DNA of 64,000 nucleotides from an uncultured Lachnospiraceae bacterium (GCA_934352055.1 CAKRJY010000011.1:43702-107701); one strand, 5' to 3'. Shown: positions 23,680 to 33,122, numbered from the stretch's first letter. A program made the numbers and translations. The notes: generated by a model from the letters alone, not told the origin.

Positions 23680-26136
23680 CTAATTGCTTTTTCCGTGCTT
23701 TCTTACACCGATCAATAACAGTATCGCTGCCACAAGTGCTCCCACAGACAAAAACACGCCCTGCGCAAAATATGGATAATACAGAATGATTGTCGTCGTA
23801 CCTTTATTGACATAAACCTGATGTCCATTGACGTCATAATCGTCAGATGCAAGCATATTATCTGTGCAGGCAAGCGTCGTGTTGACATTGTCATATTGAG
23901 ATGTGATCGTCACTTCCTTATTCTGCACATCTATAGTCAGCGGCACGATCTTATGACCCGGTTCCTTCGTCACATAAGAACCGATTAAATCATCTATGAT
24001 CTTTTTGCTGCCATCCTCATCCAGTGTCCGATAATAATGATATGCCAGACTGATACCGATAAAAGTAATATTCTCATTCTTAGCTGTTCCGGCAAACGCC
24101 ATCTGTACACCATTTTCATATAGGTAGCCCTTGACATTGGTCAGACCGTTCATACAGACGGTCTTCCACTCTGTCTCGTCCTTCGGAAAGAGTTCGCACA
24201 GAACTTCCTGATCATTGTAATAAAGGATAGGATAACCGTTTTCAAACTTGACGCTCTGACAATCCACGCCTAAAAATTTCTGGACACCTGTGTGGGTATC
24301 GGTTGGAATACCACTGGCATCGACCACAACTTTAACCCCTGCCTTTGCCAGTTTCATGACCAGATTTTCCGCGCTGGTCTGATCATCATACGTAAAGCCG
24401 GACAGATAAACCAATTTATAGTCCTTTAAGTCAGCAAAAGAATAATCGTTTAAATTATTTGATTTTCCTTGGGTCATATCCACATAGGAATAGGCCAAAA
24501 GTTTCCCAGACGTACCGATACTGATGGCATCATACTGACTGATTACACCAAAAGTTTCCGGTGTATCCTGATGAAAAAGATAATATTTGCCCTTGCTGGC
24601 AACCAGATCGTAACCACTGGTCTTAGCCGCCGCAATCACATCATCCATATCTTTTGCCAGATACCTGGTCGCATCCGTATAGATCAATACCGTATCATTG
24701 CCAAGCAAAAGGAGCCGGTCAAATAAATAGGTGTAATGTCTGGCTTCAATGGCTTCGTTCACATCCATGATATTCTCGGATGTCGCCGCATACTGCCAGC
24801 CATTGCCTCCACTCTGCGCCACCATGCCCTGTCCGTCATCCGCTACCGTTGCCACATAGGCTGCACTTGCACCATAAATATCGCCATCCAGAAAATACAT
24901 GCGCTGCTTTGTGATCTGTCGTGCCTGGTCCAGCAAAGTCGTCTTTTCAAAGACATCCAACTGGTCTGCCGCATCATAGTATGCCTGCCCCAGATTTACC
25001 TTGATTGATGGATAGGCATCTATAACAAGCACCGCCACACAGGCAAGATAAAAGATTTTTTTCAAAGATTTCCAATAAACAAAACTAAGCAGGATCATAC
25101 ACAGGGCAATAGAAATATACTCTGTCATCCAGAAATATCGTTTACCTGGCATATTGGATAAAACAATATAGGCACTGCTGGTCGTTCCCAGAAAAAGGAT
25201 AATACCTGCTAAATAACCAACACGCGACTTTTTGGAACCCGCAAGCACACCAAAAAGTGCCACTAAAAAAGCAGCCAACCCAAAATAATAATGCTGGTCA
25301 TTTCCCTGCAGACGATAGATTGGATTTAAGGACTGCAAAGCACTCTGGAAGTAATTTTTCATAACTGTGACATTGTAAATATCCGATCCGTCTCCCTGCA
25401 AGGATGGATAAAGCCATACGCCAAGAAGCAGGATGCCAAGCACCATGGCTGCAACTACAGGTAAGATCCCCGGCTTCTTTTTGTACATAAAATGCACCAA
25501 AATGCCAAAAAGCAGAACCGTGATCGCCACAAAAATACTGTAGCGCACACTACAAGCTGCGATTAAAAACTGGCTGACGATTATACCTGCAAGGGTTCTA
25601 CTCTTTTTGACATCCGTAAAAAACCACTCATAAGTAGAGCCGATCAGCACTGGCAAAAAAATCATAGCACATGCTTCTGCCAGATTGCCCAATAAAAAGA
25701 GGGTATGCATATTATTGGGCATAAAAAACCAAAGTGTGCCGACAAGAAATCCGGTCTTCAGACGTCCGATCTTCTTTCCAATAAAGATCCAGCCGACCGC
25801 CCCCGCAAAATAGAGTAATCCCACAAAGAGGAGATAACCCATATTGGCATCGCTGCCCATAAGAGCCTGACACGCCGCTATAAGATAGATTGGCAGAGGC
25901 TCCACATAACGGAGTAACTGCTCTCCATTAAACCAATAAGGATCATAGAGTGGGAACCAGTTTCCCTCACCTATACCTTTGAGAAGCATCTTTGCACGAT
26001 AGATATATTGTAATGTATTTGTTCCTGTGGGATAATTTCCACCGCGATAAAGCATATATACAAGACCAACTGCGATCAAGGCATAAAGCACCAGCATAAC
26101 AGCAATCGTGCATATCGTCTTACCTCTTTTTTTCAT
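23680..26136 (-). CDS. Large PTPS-related integral membrane protein (XrtG locus), copy A
   Basis: The protein has ~818 aa from the ATG at 26136, with AAGGAAG upstream. It has the same plan as the 809-aa neighbour: a multi-helix N-terminal half with YWFNGEQLLRYVEPLPIY in an early loop, a long extracytoplasmic segment, and a C-terminal helix ending in basic residues (RKHGKSN). Its start overlaps the end of the PTPS-like gene, so translation is coupled. It is a tandem paralogue that has diverged strongly. A GT-C-like membrane glycosyltransferase role is inferred from topology, not from a proven motif. Confidence 0.82.
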   Translation of the reverse strand: MKKRGKTICTIAVMLVLYALIAVGLVYMLYRGGNYPTGTNTLQYIYRAKMLLKGIGEGNWFPLYDPYWFNGEQLLRYVEPLPIYLIAACQALMGSDANMGYLLFVGLLYFAGAVGWIFIGKKIGRLKTGFLVGTLWFFMPNNMHTLFLLGNLAEACAMIFLPVLIGSTYEWFFTDVKKSRTLAGIIVSQFLIAACSVRYSIFVAITVLLFGILVHFMYKKKPGILPVVAAMVLGILLLGVWLYPSLQGDGSDIYNVTVMKNYFQSALQSLNPIYRLQGNDQHYYFGLAAFLVALFGVLAGSKKSRVGYLAGIILFLGTTSSAYIVLSNMPGKRYFWMTEYISIALCMILLSFVYWKSLKKIFYLACVAVLVIDAYPSIKVNLGQAYYDAADQLDVFEKTTLLDQARQITKQRMYFLDGDIYGASAAYVATVADDGQGMVAQSGGNGWQYAATSENIMDVNEAIEARHYTYLFDRLLLLGNDTVLIYTDATRYLAKDMDDVIAAAKTSGYDLVASKGKYYLFHQDTPETFGVISQYDAISIGTSGKLLAYSYVDMTQGKSNNLNDYSFADLKDYKLVYLSGFTYDDQTSAENLVMKLAKAGVKVVVDASGIPTDTHTGVQKFLGVDCQSVKFENGYPILYYNDQEVLCELFPKDETEWKTVCMNGLTNVKGYLYENGVQMAFAGTAKNENITFIGISLAYHYYRTLDEDGSKKIIDDLIGSYVTKEPGHKIVPLTIDVQNKEVTITSQYDNVNTTLACTDNMLASDDYDVNGHQVYVNKGTTTIILYYPYFAQGVFLSVGALVAAILLLIGVRKHGKSN

Positions 26137-26138
26137 GG

Positions 26139-26612
26139 TCAATCTTCCTTTTTCTGCGCAATCCGATCAACGATTGCATCAATTTCCACATCCATGCTTT
26201 CTTTGCGTCTGTTTCTGATTGTTTCCTTAAAATCCTCGTCTTCCTCGAAACTGATGATATAACTTCTAGTCGGCGTTTCGCTGCTCTCCATCTTAATCAG
26301 TTTGGCATCGCCAGCCTCCACGATATCGCGAATATCCAGGATAAACTTTTCGGACATATTTTCCAGAGTCGGAATCACAGTATCAAAAGGTTCAAAATGG
26401 TTCATGATTCCATTTTGATACTTGGCAAAATACTCACTGATGGATTTCTCGTAAGTATTAAATTCCACGAACTCATCATTTTTTATCATGATATCAATGG
26501 TAAATTCCCAAGTATGGGGATGTGTTTCGCCCTCCACACCGTTGATGATGATATAATGATTCGCATTGAGATAAAATTTAAAACGATAGGTACGGTTCAA
26601 CTGTAATGCCAT
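26139..26612 (-). CDS. 6-pyruvoyl-tetrahydropterin synthase-like protein of the exosortase G locus
   Basis: The protein has 157 aa. It retains the zinc ligands of the PTPS/QueD fold (His in LNANHYI and both His in THPHTWEF) and the Glu of the ETPTRSY segment. The catalytic Cys that normally stands a few residues before HGH is absent (GVEGETHPH). It matches the small PTPS-related family found only with XrtG exosortases. It is unlikely to make the pterin by the normal route and may bind a ligand or act on a different substrate. It lies 3 bp after the sensor-like gene and overlaps the next one. Confidence 0.85.
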   Translation of the reverse strand: MALQLNRTYRFKFYLNANHYIIINGVEGETHPHTWEFTIDIMIKNDEFVEFNTYEKSISEYFAKYQNGIMNHFEPFDTVIPTLENMSEKFILDIRDIVEAGDAKLIKMESSETPTRSYIISFEEDEDFKETIRNRRKESMDVEIDAIVDRIAQKKED

Positions 26613-26615
26613 GAC

Positions 26616-27722
26616 TTACCACTCCTTTTCTTTTACTTCCGCGCATGCCTCTGTGATGGTCTTTTTGCTTTCCTTAATATCTTCCATGTGGCGGATCTGA
26701 TCGACCGCTCCTACATTATGGATCACGCGCCACGCCATTTCATGAGTATAGTGACACATGAGGAGAATAATCCTTGTGTCGTCTTTCTTAAAACGCAGGA
26801 TCTCATCATCTAATTTGATCATAGCGTCTGCCAAAAATTGTTTGGTATCCGCCTCTGTTGCAAAACGTAGCACTGCAATCACTGCCTGATCCACATTTTT
26901 CTCATCTAATTTGCGGGCAAATGCAGGAAGCACTGCCTCCTTATAAAGGTTTAACCTAGTATCATAGGCATCCCGCTCCTTTGCCTCGCGCTCCAGACGT
27001 TCGATGTGCTGGTTCTGGATTTCCAGACGGCTATGCAAAAGATTGTTATCAAGTTCCCGCTTCTTTACCATCATTTCTGCTCCCATGGCTACCAAGAGCA
27101 TAAGTACCATAATGATAATGACATAAATATACATACTGATACGAGTTGACAAAAATTCGTTGTTATCTAAGATAACAGTCTCATCCGTCAAAAGACACAG
27201 GGTGTATTGTGTGTCATTGTAGGAAAATATCACACCGGAAGCCACATAGCGGGATCCGTCCATCTTAATCAGTTCATGGGTCACATGGTTCAAGCGCAGG
27301 GATTTTACAAATTCATCTGCCGAACTTGTGTCATAAAACGCATCCAGTGAAGTCCCCTGATATTTGTCTGTCTCCATGACATTTTTTACAAAAAGGATAT
27401 TCTCCTCTTTTGACAGAGTCCAGTAATGTGTATTTCCACTATCCAGCGTTTCTATAATATCAGAAATGATACTTTCCTCAGTTCCATCCTCCTGCAAGTT
27501 GATCTGATCTAAAACCAACTGTACATAGTTATCCTGCTGGGTCGCATAGACATTCATAATCGTAGTCGTATAACGCTTCATCAGATAATGCCCCATCGCC
27601 GTCATGGCTGCCATCACGACCAGGGTAAGGATTAGGATATTTCGGAATTTCTTTTCCAGTTTCCTGATATCTGTCTTTTTATTCTGCCATTCTGCTGTCT
27701 GTCGCAGTTCTTTCTTTTTCAA
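26616..27722 (-). CDS. Two-helix membrane protein with sensor-like loop and possible degenerate GGDEF
   Basis: The start is taken as TTG at 27722, seven bases after GGAGG; an upstream ATG at 27743 lacks a ribosome site. Helix 1 lies near residues 26-45. An extracytoplasmic domain of ~150 residues follows, with a Cache/PAS-like strand pattern. Helix 2 is ISMYIYVIIIMVLMLLVAMG. A coiled coil and a ~110-residue cytoplasmic domain come next. That domain (YDTRLNLYKEAVLPAF..., ILRFKKDDTRIILLM) vaguely follows the GGDEF fold, with KKDDT in place of GGDEF. It is probably a regulatory or scaffold component of the XrtG locus; the GGDEF assignment is tentative. Confidence 0.7.
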   Translation of the reverse strand: MKKKELRQTAEWQNKKTDIRKLEKKFRNILILTLVVMAAMTAMGHYLMKRYTTTIMNVYATQQDNYVQLVLDQINLQEDGTEESIISDIIETLDSGNTHYWTLSKEENILFVKNVMETDKYQGTSLDAFYDTSSADEFVKSLRLNHVTHELIKMDGSRYVASGVIFSYNDTQYTLCLLTDETVILDNNEFLSTRISMYIYVIIIMVLMLLVAMGAEMMVKKRELDNNLLHSRLEIQNQHIERLEREAKERDAYDTRLNLYKEAVLPAFARKLDEKNVDQAVIAVLRFATEADTKQFLADAMIKLDDEILRFKKDDTRIILLMCHYTHEMAWRVIHNVGAVDQIRHMEDIKESKKTITEACAEVKEKEW

Positions 27723-27755
27723 AATCCAGCCTCCGTTTATCATCTTATCTTACAG

Positions 27756-29153
27756 TCATTCGTCTTCCATTCCTGACACATTGACAAATGCGCGGAACTT
27801 TTGGATAGCTCCCCGAATACCAGATGTATTGGCTAAAAACTCATCTTTAAATGCCTGCTTTTCTTCGGTAAAATCACGTGTTTTCCATGCACTGCTAGTA
27901 TTGATACTGTTGATAATCCCTGCAAAACGGATGAAAAATACCAAAAGGTTGAAGAAAGGCAGAATGAACACCACATACCACTGCTTCTTGTAATACTTCT
28001 GCAATTCCTTAAATGGCTTTAGGAATACGACTGTCGAGAAGAAATAAAAAAATCCCACAACAAAGTAGCCCAGAAACAAAATCGCTACCGAAAACAAAAC
28101 CATCTGCATGGAGTAATTCATAAACAAAAGGCAGATCAGTGCCAGATACCAGATCATGCGTGGGAAAGCAAAGGTATGATCGTAGACCAGGGTACGCACG
28201 GTCGGGTCAGAGAACATGCGATTGACCTTCAATTTGTCTTTTAAGAACATAGAAGAAACTTCCAAACTTCCGCGTTGCCAACGCTGTCTCTGCGTATATA
28301 ACTTATTCATATCATCGATCGGGTCAACAAAAAAGATGGCATTCTCGCAAATCTGCACCTTTTCTTTTTTATTGTAACGCATCTGGAATGTCAATTCCGT
28401 ATCTTCGCAAATGGTATCCGTATTATACATATGCGAGTTTAATACGGCTGACTTACGAAATGCAGAAAAAGCCCCCGATAAGGTATAGATCGAGTTTGTC
28501 TCGGATGCATAGTTTCGTCCTGCCAGGAATGCCTGCGCATACTCCATGAATTCGGTCTTGCGCAATAACTTTGGAAATACCCATGGATAGTCCTCAATCA
28601 AACGCGGTTCGATCAAGATAGCTCCGGTCATGACCTGAATCTCCGGATCTGCCTCAAATTTGGCGATCAGATTTTTCAGAGCGGACTTTTCCAGAATCCC
28701 GTCACTATCGATATTGATGATGTATTTTCCCTTGCTGTTAAAAAGCGCCATGTTCAACGCCTTGGACTTGCCCTGTTCTGCATTGAGCCACTGCATGATC
28801 AGTTCCGGATACATGGACTGGCACTGGCAAAAAACCTGAAAACTGTTATCCTTGCCCTGATTGTTGATCAGATAAACATTGATACGATCATTGGGATAAT
28901 CGCTCTCATAGATCGAACGGATGCATGCTTCCAATGTGCCCGCAGAATTATACACAGGGATCAGCAGAGTGATCTCAGGATAAAACCCTAAGTTCTGCTC
29001 CTCTGACTCCTTTGTTTTTTGTTTGATGCGTTTGTGTTTGCGAAATAAAATAAAGATGTTACCAATCGCCGGGACCATTTCCATGATAAATGGAATAATG
29101 ATCCACGCAGCCCAGAAAAGAAAGGAATTTAACACGCTATTTATCGTGGCCAT
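27756..29153 (-). CDS. Processive family 2 glycosyltransferase, exosortase G-associated
   Basis: The protein has 465 aa from the ATG at 29153, which has GGGAGG eight bases upstream. One N-terminal helix precedes a GT-A domain with EITLLIPVYNSAGTLEACI, the DSD metal motif (INIDSDGIL), the EDTEL base motif and QRQRWQRG (the QxxRW motif of processive synthases such as cellulose and hyaluronan synthase). Several C-terminal membrane helices follow. It matches the glycosyltransferase family that accompanies XrtG in Gram-positive bacteria. It overlaps the xrtG end by 17 bp. It likely synthesises or extends the surface polymer linked to the sorted protein. Confidence 0.9.
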   Translation of the reverse strand: MATINSVLNSFLFWAAWIIIPFIMEMVPAIGNIFILFRKHKRIKQKTKESEEQNLGFYPEITLLIPVYNSAGTLEACIRSIYESDYPNDRINVYLINNQGKDNSFQVFCQCQSMYPELIMQWLNAEQGKSKALNMALFNSKGKYIINIDSDGILEKSALKNLIAKFEADPEIQVMTGAILIEPRLIEDYPWVFPKLLRKTEFMEYAQAFLAGRNYASETNSIYTLSGAFSAFRKSAVLNSHMYNTDTICEDTELTFQMRYNKKEKVQICENAIFFVDPIDDMNKLYTQRQRWQRGSLEVSSMFLKDKLKVNRMFSDPTVRTLVYDHTFAFPRMIWYLALICLLFMNYSMQMVLFSVAILFLGYFVVGFFYFFSTVVFLKPFKELQKYYKKQWYVVFILPFFNLLVFFIRFAGIINSINTSSAWKTRDFTEEKQAFKDEFLANTSGIRGAIQKFRAFVNVSGMEDE

Positions 29154-29733
29154 ACGCAAATCCTCCCACTTTTTGCCGGATAATCTGTGCCTTGGTAAAT
29201 ACAAAGAAATACAATATTACAGTCAGTGCATAGAACACCAATCTACCCACAATGGTATGCGCTATATGATAGGCACCGATACCGTTGAAATAGATAATGG
29301 TACAGATGACAGCAATACGCAGCGCATTGGCAAGGATAATGTAAAAAATGCCAACTACACTTACGATGATACGTTCAAAAATGTTGTATGCCTCAAAAAA
29401 GACAAGCAATGCCAGATATGCCATGATCTCCAGAATGCCAGAACATTCAAAGTCAATCTGGAGCGTGATGGCTCCATCTGTGGCATTGACAAATAATACG
29501 CCATACTTGAAAAATGCCGTATACATACCTGTGATATCACCAAAAACGCCAGCCACTGCAGCAACTACTTCTGCCAGCGGCTGGGTCATGATAGGTCTTA
29601 CCCATACCATCATGATGATAAAGAGTCCGCAGGCTCCCCAGAAATACTTCCAAGCCTTGAGCTGCGCTTTATGCATCAGATAGTAAATATAAATCCAAAC
29701 TCCAATTAAAACAAATCCAATGATATTTTTCAT
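29137..29733 (-). CDS. xrtG: Exosortase XrtG (membrane transpeptidase-like sorting enzyme)
   Basis: The protein has 198 aa and about six membrane helices. The exosortase/archaeosortase catalytic set is present: Cys97 in DFECSGILE, Arg139 in LANALRIAVI, and His at 156/159 in YHIAHTIVGRLVFY. The length and this context (GT2, PTPS-like, large membrane proteins) are those of the Gram-positive exosortase G family. It is expected to cleave the C-terminal Firmicu-CTERM-like signal of the protein encoded just upstream and pass it to a cell-surface acceptor. Its ATG overlaps that gene's stop (ATGA), giving tight coupling. Confidence 0.92.
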   Translation of the reverse strand: MKNIIGFVLIGVWIYIYYLMHKAQLKAWKYFWGACGLFIIMMVWVRPIMTQPLAEVVAAVAGVFGDITGMYTAFFKYGVLFVNATDGAITLQIDFECSGILEIMAYLALLVFFEAYNIFERIIVSVVGIFYIILANALRIAVICTIIYFNGIGAYHIAHTIVGRLVFYALTVILYFFVFTKAQIIRQKVGGFAYGHDK

Positions 29734-31556
29734 GCTAACCTTCCGGTACGTTTTTTACGATATACCTGTACGATCACAACAGCTGCCAGACAAAGAAGAA
29801 TGCCTAAGATCGAGCCTGTCGATGTGCCACCACAGGATACCCACTGAGATCCAATACGGACATAATTCACATGGAATGTCTTGATATCAGACTGCTTGAT
29901 ATTCCAGTCATAAGCGCCCCACTGTTCCGGCTTCATATTAACGACCTTGACCAGTGTTGGGATGTCAATATAGTATTCCATCTGTGCCCTGCCGGTCTTA
30001 TCGACATGGATATAGGCTCTGCCATATGCAAAAGTCCATGGATCATTGATATTGGATGCAGATCCTACATACGCAGTATCAAAAAGATAGAACTCATAAT
30101 CTCCAGGTCCCAGATTGGTTGCATCATTCCACTGCTGCACATTGCCATTGGCATCTACGCCACGCAGAGTGAAATACATGGTATTTTTACTATTTTGACC
30201 GTTTACACTCAAAGTAATGAAATTGAATGCGTCCCGATAATAAGCACCGTAATAATCTACATAACCAAAAAGGATGTCACCGTCCGAATACAAAGCCGCA
30301 GAAGCATCTGCCTTGGTATTGTAACCGATGGATGTCTTCTGATAGCCTTCCCAATCAGAAAAATCGTAGTCATAGGAAATCTTTTTGAGGGTGCCTGTCG
30401 TCGTATCATCTGTATCTATGCTTGGTGACTGGTTGACACAGCCCTGTGTGATATAGATCGGTGTCGTGTCCGTCACAATACCAAAATTGAGGGATGTGAT
30501 CTTGTCATTGAAACCTTGCAGGCTGGATACCGGAACGGCAATCTCATACTCATGATTATTATAACGGAAATCCAATTCTCGCAACTCCTTGCCGGATCTG
30601 GCATATACGACCTGATTACTGATCATGATATCGGTCTTGGTTCCATCACTCAGTTCAATACAGTAATTGCCGTTATTACGTGAGCCTACCTGTGTTGCAC
30701 ATCCATCCCACCAATTCTGCTCACGCAGATAGAGATAAACATAATCGCCGATCCATACAGCCGCACCTTCCTTCAATGCGCTTGCCGGATTCTGTGTCTT
30801 TTGCACATTATTCCAATCGGAGAAGTTTCCATCGATAGTGATGCCATTTGCCGCCGTCACTGCCAGATCAACATTTGCGTCCTCTGTGGTATCTTCTTCA
30901 TTCTCATCAATGGCTTCCACGGTCTTCTCTGTGGATGCTTCGGAAGAGTTACCATTGCCAAAGCCTGTCTCATCTTCCTGCTTTTGCAGGCTTGCTGCGC
31001 CATCGATAGTCGCAATGTCGCTGCCTGCAACGGACTTGCCGGCATAAGTCAGGGTAAAGTCCTCAGATGGAAACCATGATCTTGGAATGGCAACTTCCGC
31101 AAAGGCAGCATCCACATTGTAATCTGTATTACCCCCCTCAAAAACTACCTGTGCCCCGGATATACTATTGCTCCAACCGTCTTTGACAACATAATTGCCA
31201 CTGCCATCTGACCAGTCCTGCACAAACTGAATCGAACTGTAGTTAGCATTGTATAGTTGACTTTCATTATATGTAATGCCGACCTGCGTATTGCCGATTG
31301 CTTCACCATAAGCACCTGTTGGATTCTGTGCTACATACAAGTACAGATACGTACCTGACACACACACTTTCCAATCACTGATCGCACCATCGGACGAACC
31401 GTAGCTTGCGATACTACTCCAATCCGCACTATTGCCATCACATACAATGCTGTCTGATGCCTGCACATCCTTGATATGATTTGGCAGCAGACAGACTGCT
31501 GATGCCACAGCCATGCTTCCTGCTAACAATAATGAAATGATTTTCTTGCCCTTCAT
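29730..31556 (-). CDS. Secreted substrate with Firmicu-CTERM-like sorting signal
   Basis: The mature gene starts at the ATG at 31556 (GAGG upstream), giving ~608 aa with signal peptide MKGKKIISLLLAGSMAVASA. Three CBM9/DOMON-like segments follow, each with a D-x-W core: CDGNSADWSSI, IDGNFSDWNNV and YDYDFSDWEGY. The C-terminus has CGGTSTGS, a ~17-residue hydrophobic helix and a basic tail (RKKRTGRLA), the tripartite form of an exosortase signal. The Ser/Thr/Glu-rich linker between the first two repeats is typical of surface proteins. It may bind glycans outside the cell. Stop and xrtG start overlap. Confidence 0.88.
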   Translation of the reverse strand: MKGKKIISLLLAGSMAVASAVCLLPNHIKDVQASDSIVCDGNSADWSSIASYGSSDGAISDWKVCVSGTYLYLYVAQNPTGAYGEAIGNTQVGITYNESQLYNANYSSIQFVQDWSDGSGNYVVKDGWSNSISGAQVVFEGGNTDYNVDAAFAEVAIPRSWFPSEDFTLTYAGKSVAGSDIATIDGAASLQKQEDETGFGNGNSSEASTEKTVEAIDENEEDTTEDANVDLAVTAANGITIDGNFSDWNNVQKTQNPASALKEGAAVWIGDYVYLYLREQNWWDGCATQVGSRNNGNYCIELSDGTKTDIMISNQVVYARSGKELRELDFRYNNHEYEIAVPVSSLQGFNDKITSLNFGIVTDTTPIYITQGCVNQSPSIDTDDTTTGTLKKISYDYDFSDWEGYQKTSIGYNTKADASAALYSDGDILFGYVDYYGAYYRDAFNFITLSVNGQNSKNTMYFTLRGVDANGNVQQWNDATNLGPGDYEFYLFDTAYVGSASNINDPWTFAYGRAYIHVDKTGRAQMEYYIDIPTLVKVVNMKPEQWGAYDWNIKQSDIKTFHVNYVRIGSQWVSCGGTSTGSILGILLCLAAVVIVQVYRKKRTGRLA

Positions 31557-31637
31557 GCACCTCATCCTCTTATCATAAAAAACTACACTAACATCTCTTA
31601 TAGTAAATATCGGCATTTTCCTCTCAGATTTCAATCA

Positions 31638-33095
31638 TTAGCCCAACTTCTTCCATGTATTTCTGGAAAGTAAAATCATAATTGGGAAAATTTCAAGTCG
31701 CCCTGCGAGCATGTCTACAATCAATACAATCTTAGACAACACACTAAAATCGTGATAATTACACGTTGGACCAACGCCATCGAGTCCCGGTCCAATATTG
31801 TTAAAGCAGGCAATCACCGATGTCATCGTTGTTGTCAGGCTCTTTCCATCCAGACAGATGATAAGGAAGCTGACAATCGTAATCATAACATAGGCGATCA
31901 GATACGTATTCAGATTATCCAATACTTTTTCGCTGACAACCTGTCCATTATTTCTTACAACAAGAATCTTCTGCGGATTTAATGTCTTATGCAAATTTCG
32001 CTGTAAGTTCTTAAACAACAGTAAAATTCGACCGCATTTGAAACCACCACCTGTACTTCCAGCACTAGCTCCGCAGAACATCAATATAATTAAAATTGCC
32101 TTTGAAAACGTTGGCCACAAATCAAAATCCGTCGTAGCAAATCCCGTCGTGGTAATAATCGTTGCCACCTGGAAAAAGACCTGCTGCACCGTCTCACCCA
32201 GACTGTGGAACATAGATCTTGTGTTAATGGAAATCAAAATGACACTGGAGAAAATAAGCCCCAGATACAACCGCAGTTCCTCATCCTTTAAGACATCTTT
32301 TACCTTACCCAATATGAGCATATAGTAACAGGTAAAATTGACACCAAACAGAATCATAAATACCGTACATACATTTTGAATATACACACTATAACTTGCC
32401 ATACTGTCGTTTTTAATACCAAATCCGCCAGTTCCGGCAGTTCCATATGCCGTACAGATGGCTTCAAATGGCGACATACCGCCCATCAATAAAAAGACAA
32501 AGCAGATCACAGTAAGTGCAATATATAACATATAAAGAATGGTTGCCGTCTGACGCATACGTGGCACTAATTTTCCTACGTTTGGTCCCGGGCTTTCTGC
32601 TCGAAGCAAATGCATGGTAAACCCACTGCCTTTCCCACTTGCAGGGATAACCGCCAGAAGAAATACCATTACACCCATACCACCAAGCCAGTGCGTAAAG
32701 CTTCGCCAATACAGCATTCCTTTAGACATGGCTTCTACATCTGTTAAAATAGAAGCCCCTGTCGTTGTAAATCCGGAAACCGTCTCAAAATATGCATCCA
32801 CAAATGCCGGGATTTCGCCGGATATAAAAAATGGCATGCATCCCACAAAACTCATAATAAGCCATCCAAGTCCTGCACTGACAAGACCTTCTCTCGCATA
32901 AAAACGGATTTCTACTTTGCGGCAAAGGAAAAGCACAACCATTCCCGCAATAATAGACCCAATAATTGATATAGCAAATGCCGTAGCTGCTACATCCTCT
33001 CCATTAATCATACTGATGATCCAGGCTGGCAACATGAAAACAGCCTCTGTAATGACCACCAAGGACATAAAACGTCCTACCATTTTATAGTTCAT
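31638..33095 (-). CDS. trkH: TrkH-family K+ uptake protein
   Basis: The protein has 485 aa. Filter-like segments with conserved Gly are present (SGFTTTGASIL, TAYGTAGTGGFG, ITTTGFATTDF, NNIGPGLDGVG), and CGASAGSTGGGFKCGRI is the typical TrkH loop. This is an integral membrane pore subunit of a Trk K+ transporter. Its closest partner is trkA, 27 bp upstream on the same strand. The exosortase substrate gene begins 81 bp downstream, so transcription may run on into that operon. It differs clearly from the KtrB at 18928-20265. Confidence 0.93.
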   Translation of the reverse strand: MNYKMVGRFMSLVVITEAVFMLPAWIISMINGEDVAATAFAISIIGSIIAGMVVLFLCRKVEIRFYAREGLVSAGLGWLIMSFVGCMPFFISGEIPAFVDAYFETVSGFTTTGASILTDVEAMSKGMLYWRSFTHWLGGMGVMVFLLAVIPASGKGSGFTMHLLRAESPGPNVGKLVPRMRQTATILYMLYIALTVICFVFLLMGGMSPFEAICTAYGTAGTGGFGIKNDSMASYSVYIQNVCTVFMILFGVNFTCYYMLILGKVKDVLKDEELRLYLGLIFSSVILISINTRSMFHSLGETVQQVFFQVATIITTTGFATTDFDLWPTFSKAILIILMFCGASAGSTGGGFKCGRILLLFKNLQRNLHKTLNPQKILVVRNNGQVVSEKVLDNLNTYLIAYVMITIVSFLIICLDGKSLTTTMTSVIACFNNIGPGLDGVGPTCNYHDFSVLSKIVLIVDMLAGRLEIFPIMILLSRNTWKKLG

Positions 33096-33122
33096 GACAA
33101 ACCTCGTTATTTCTAATTTAAA

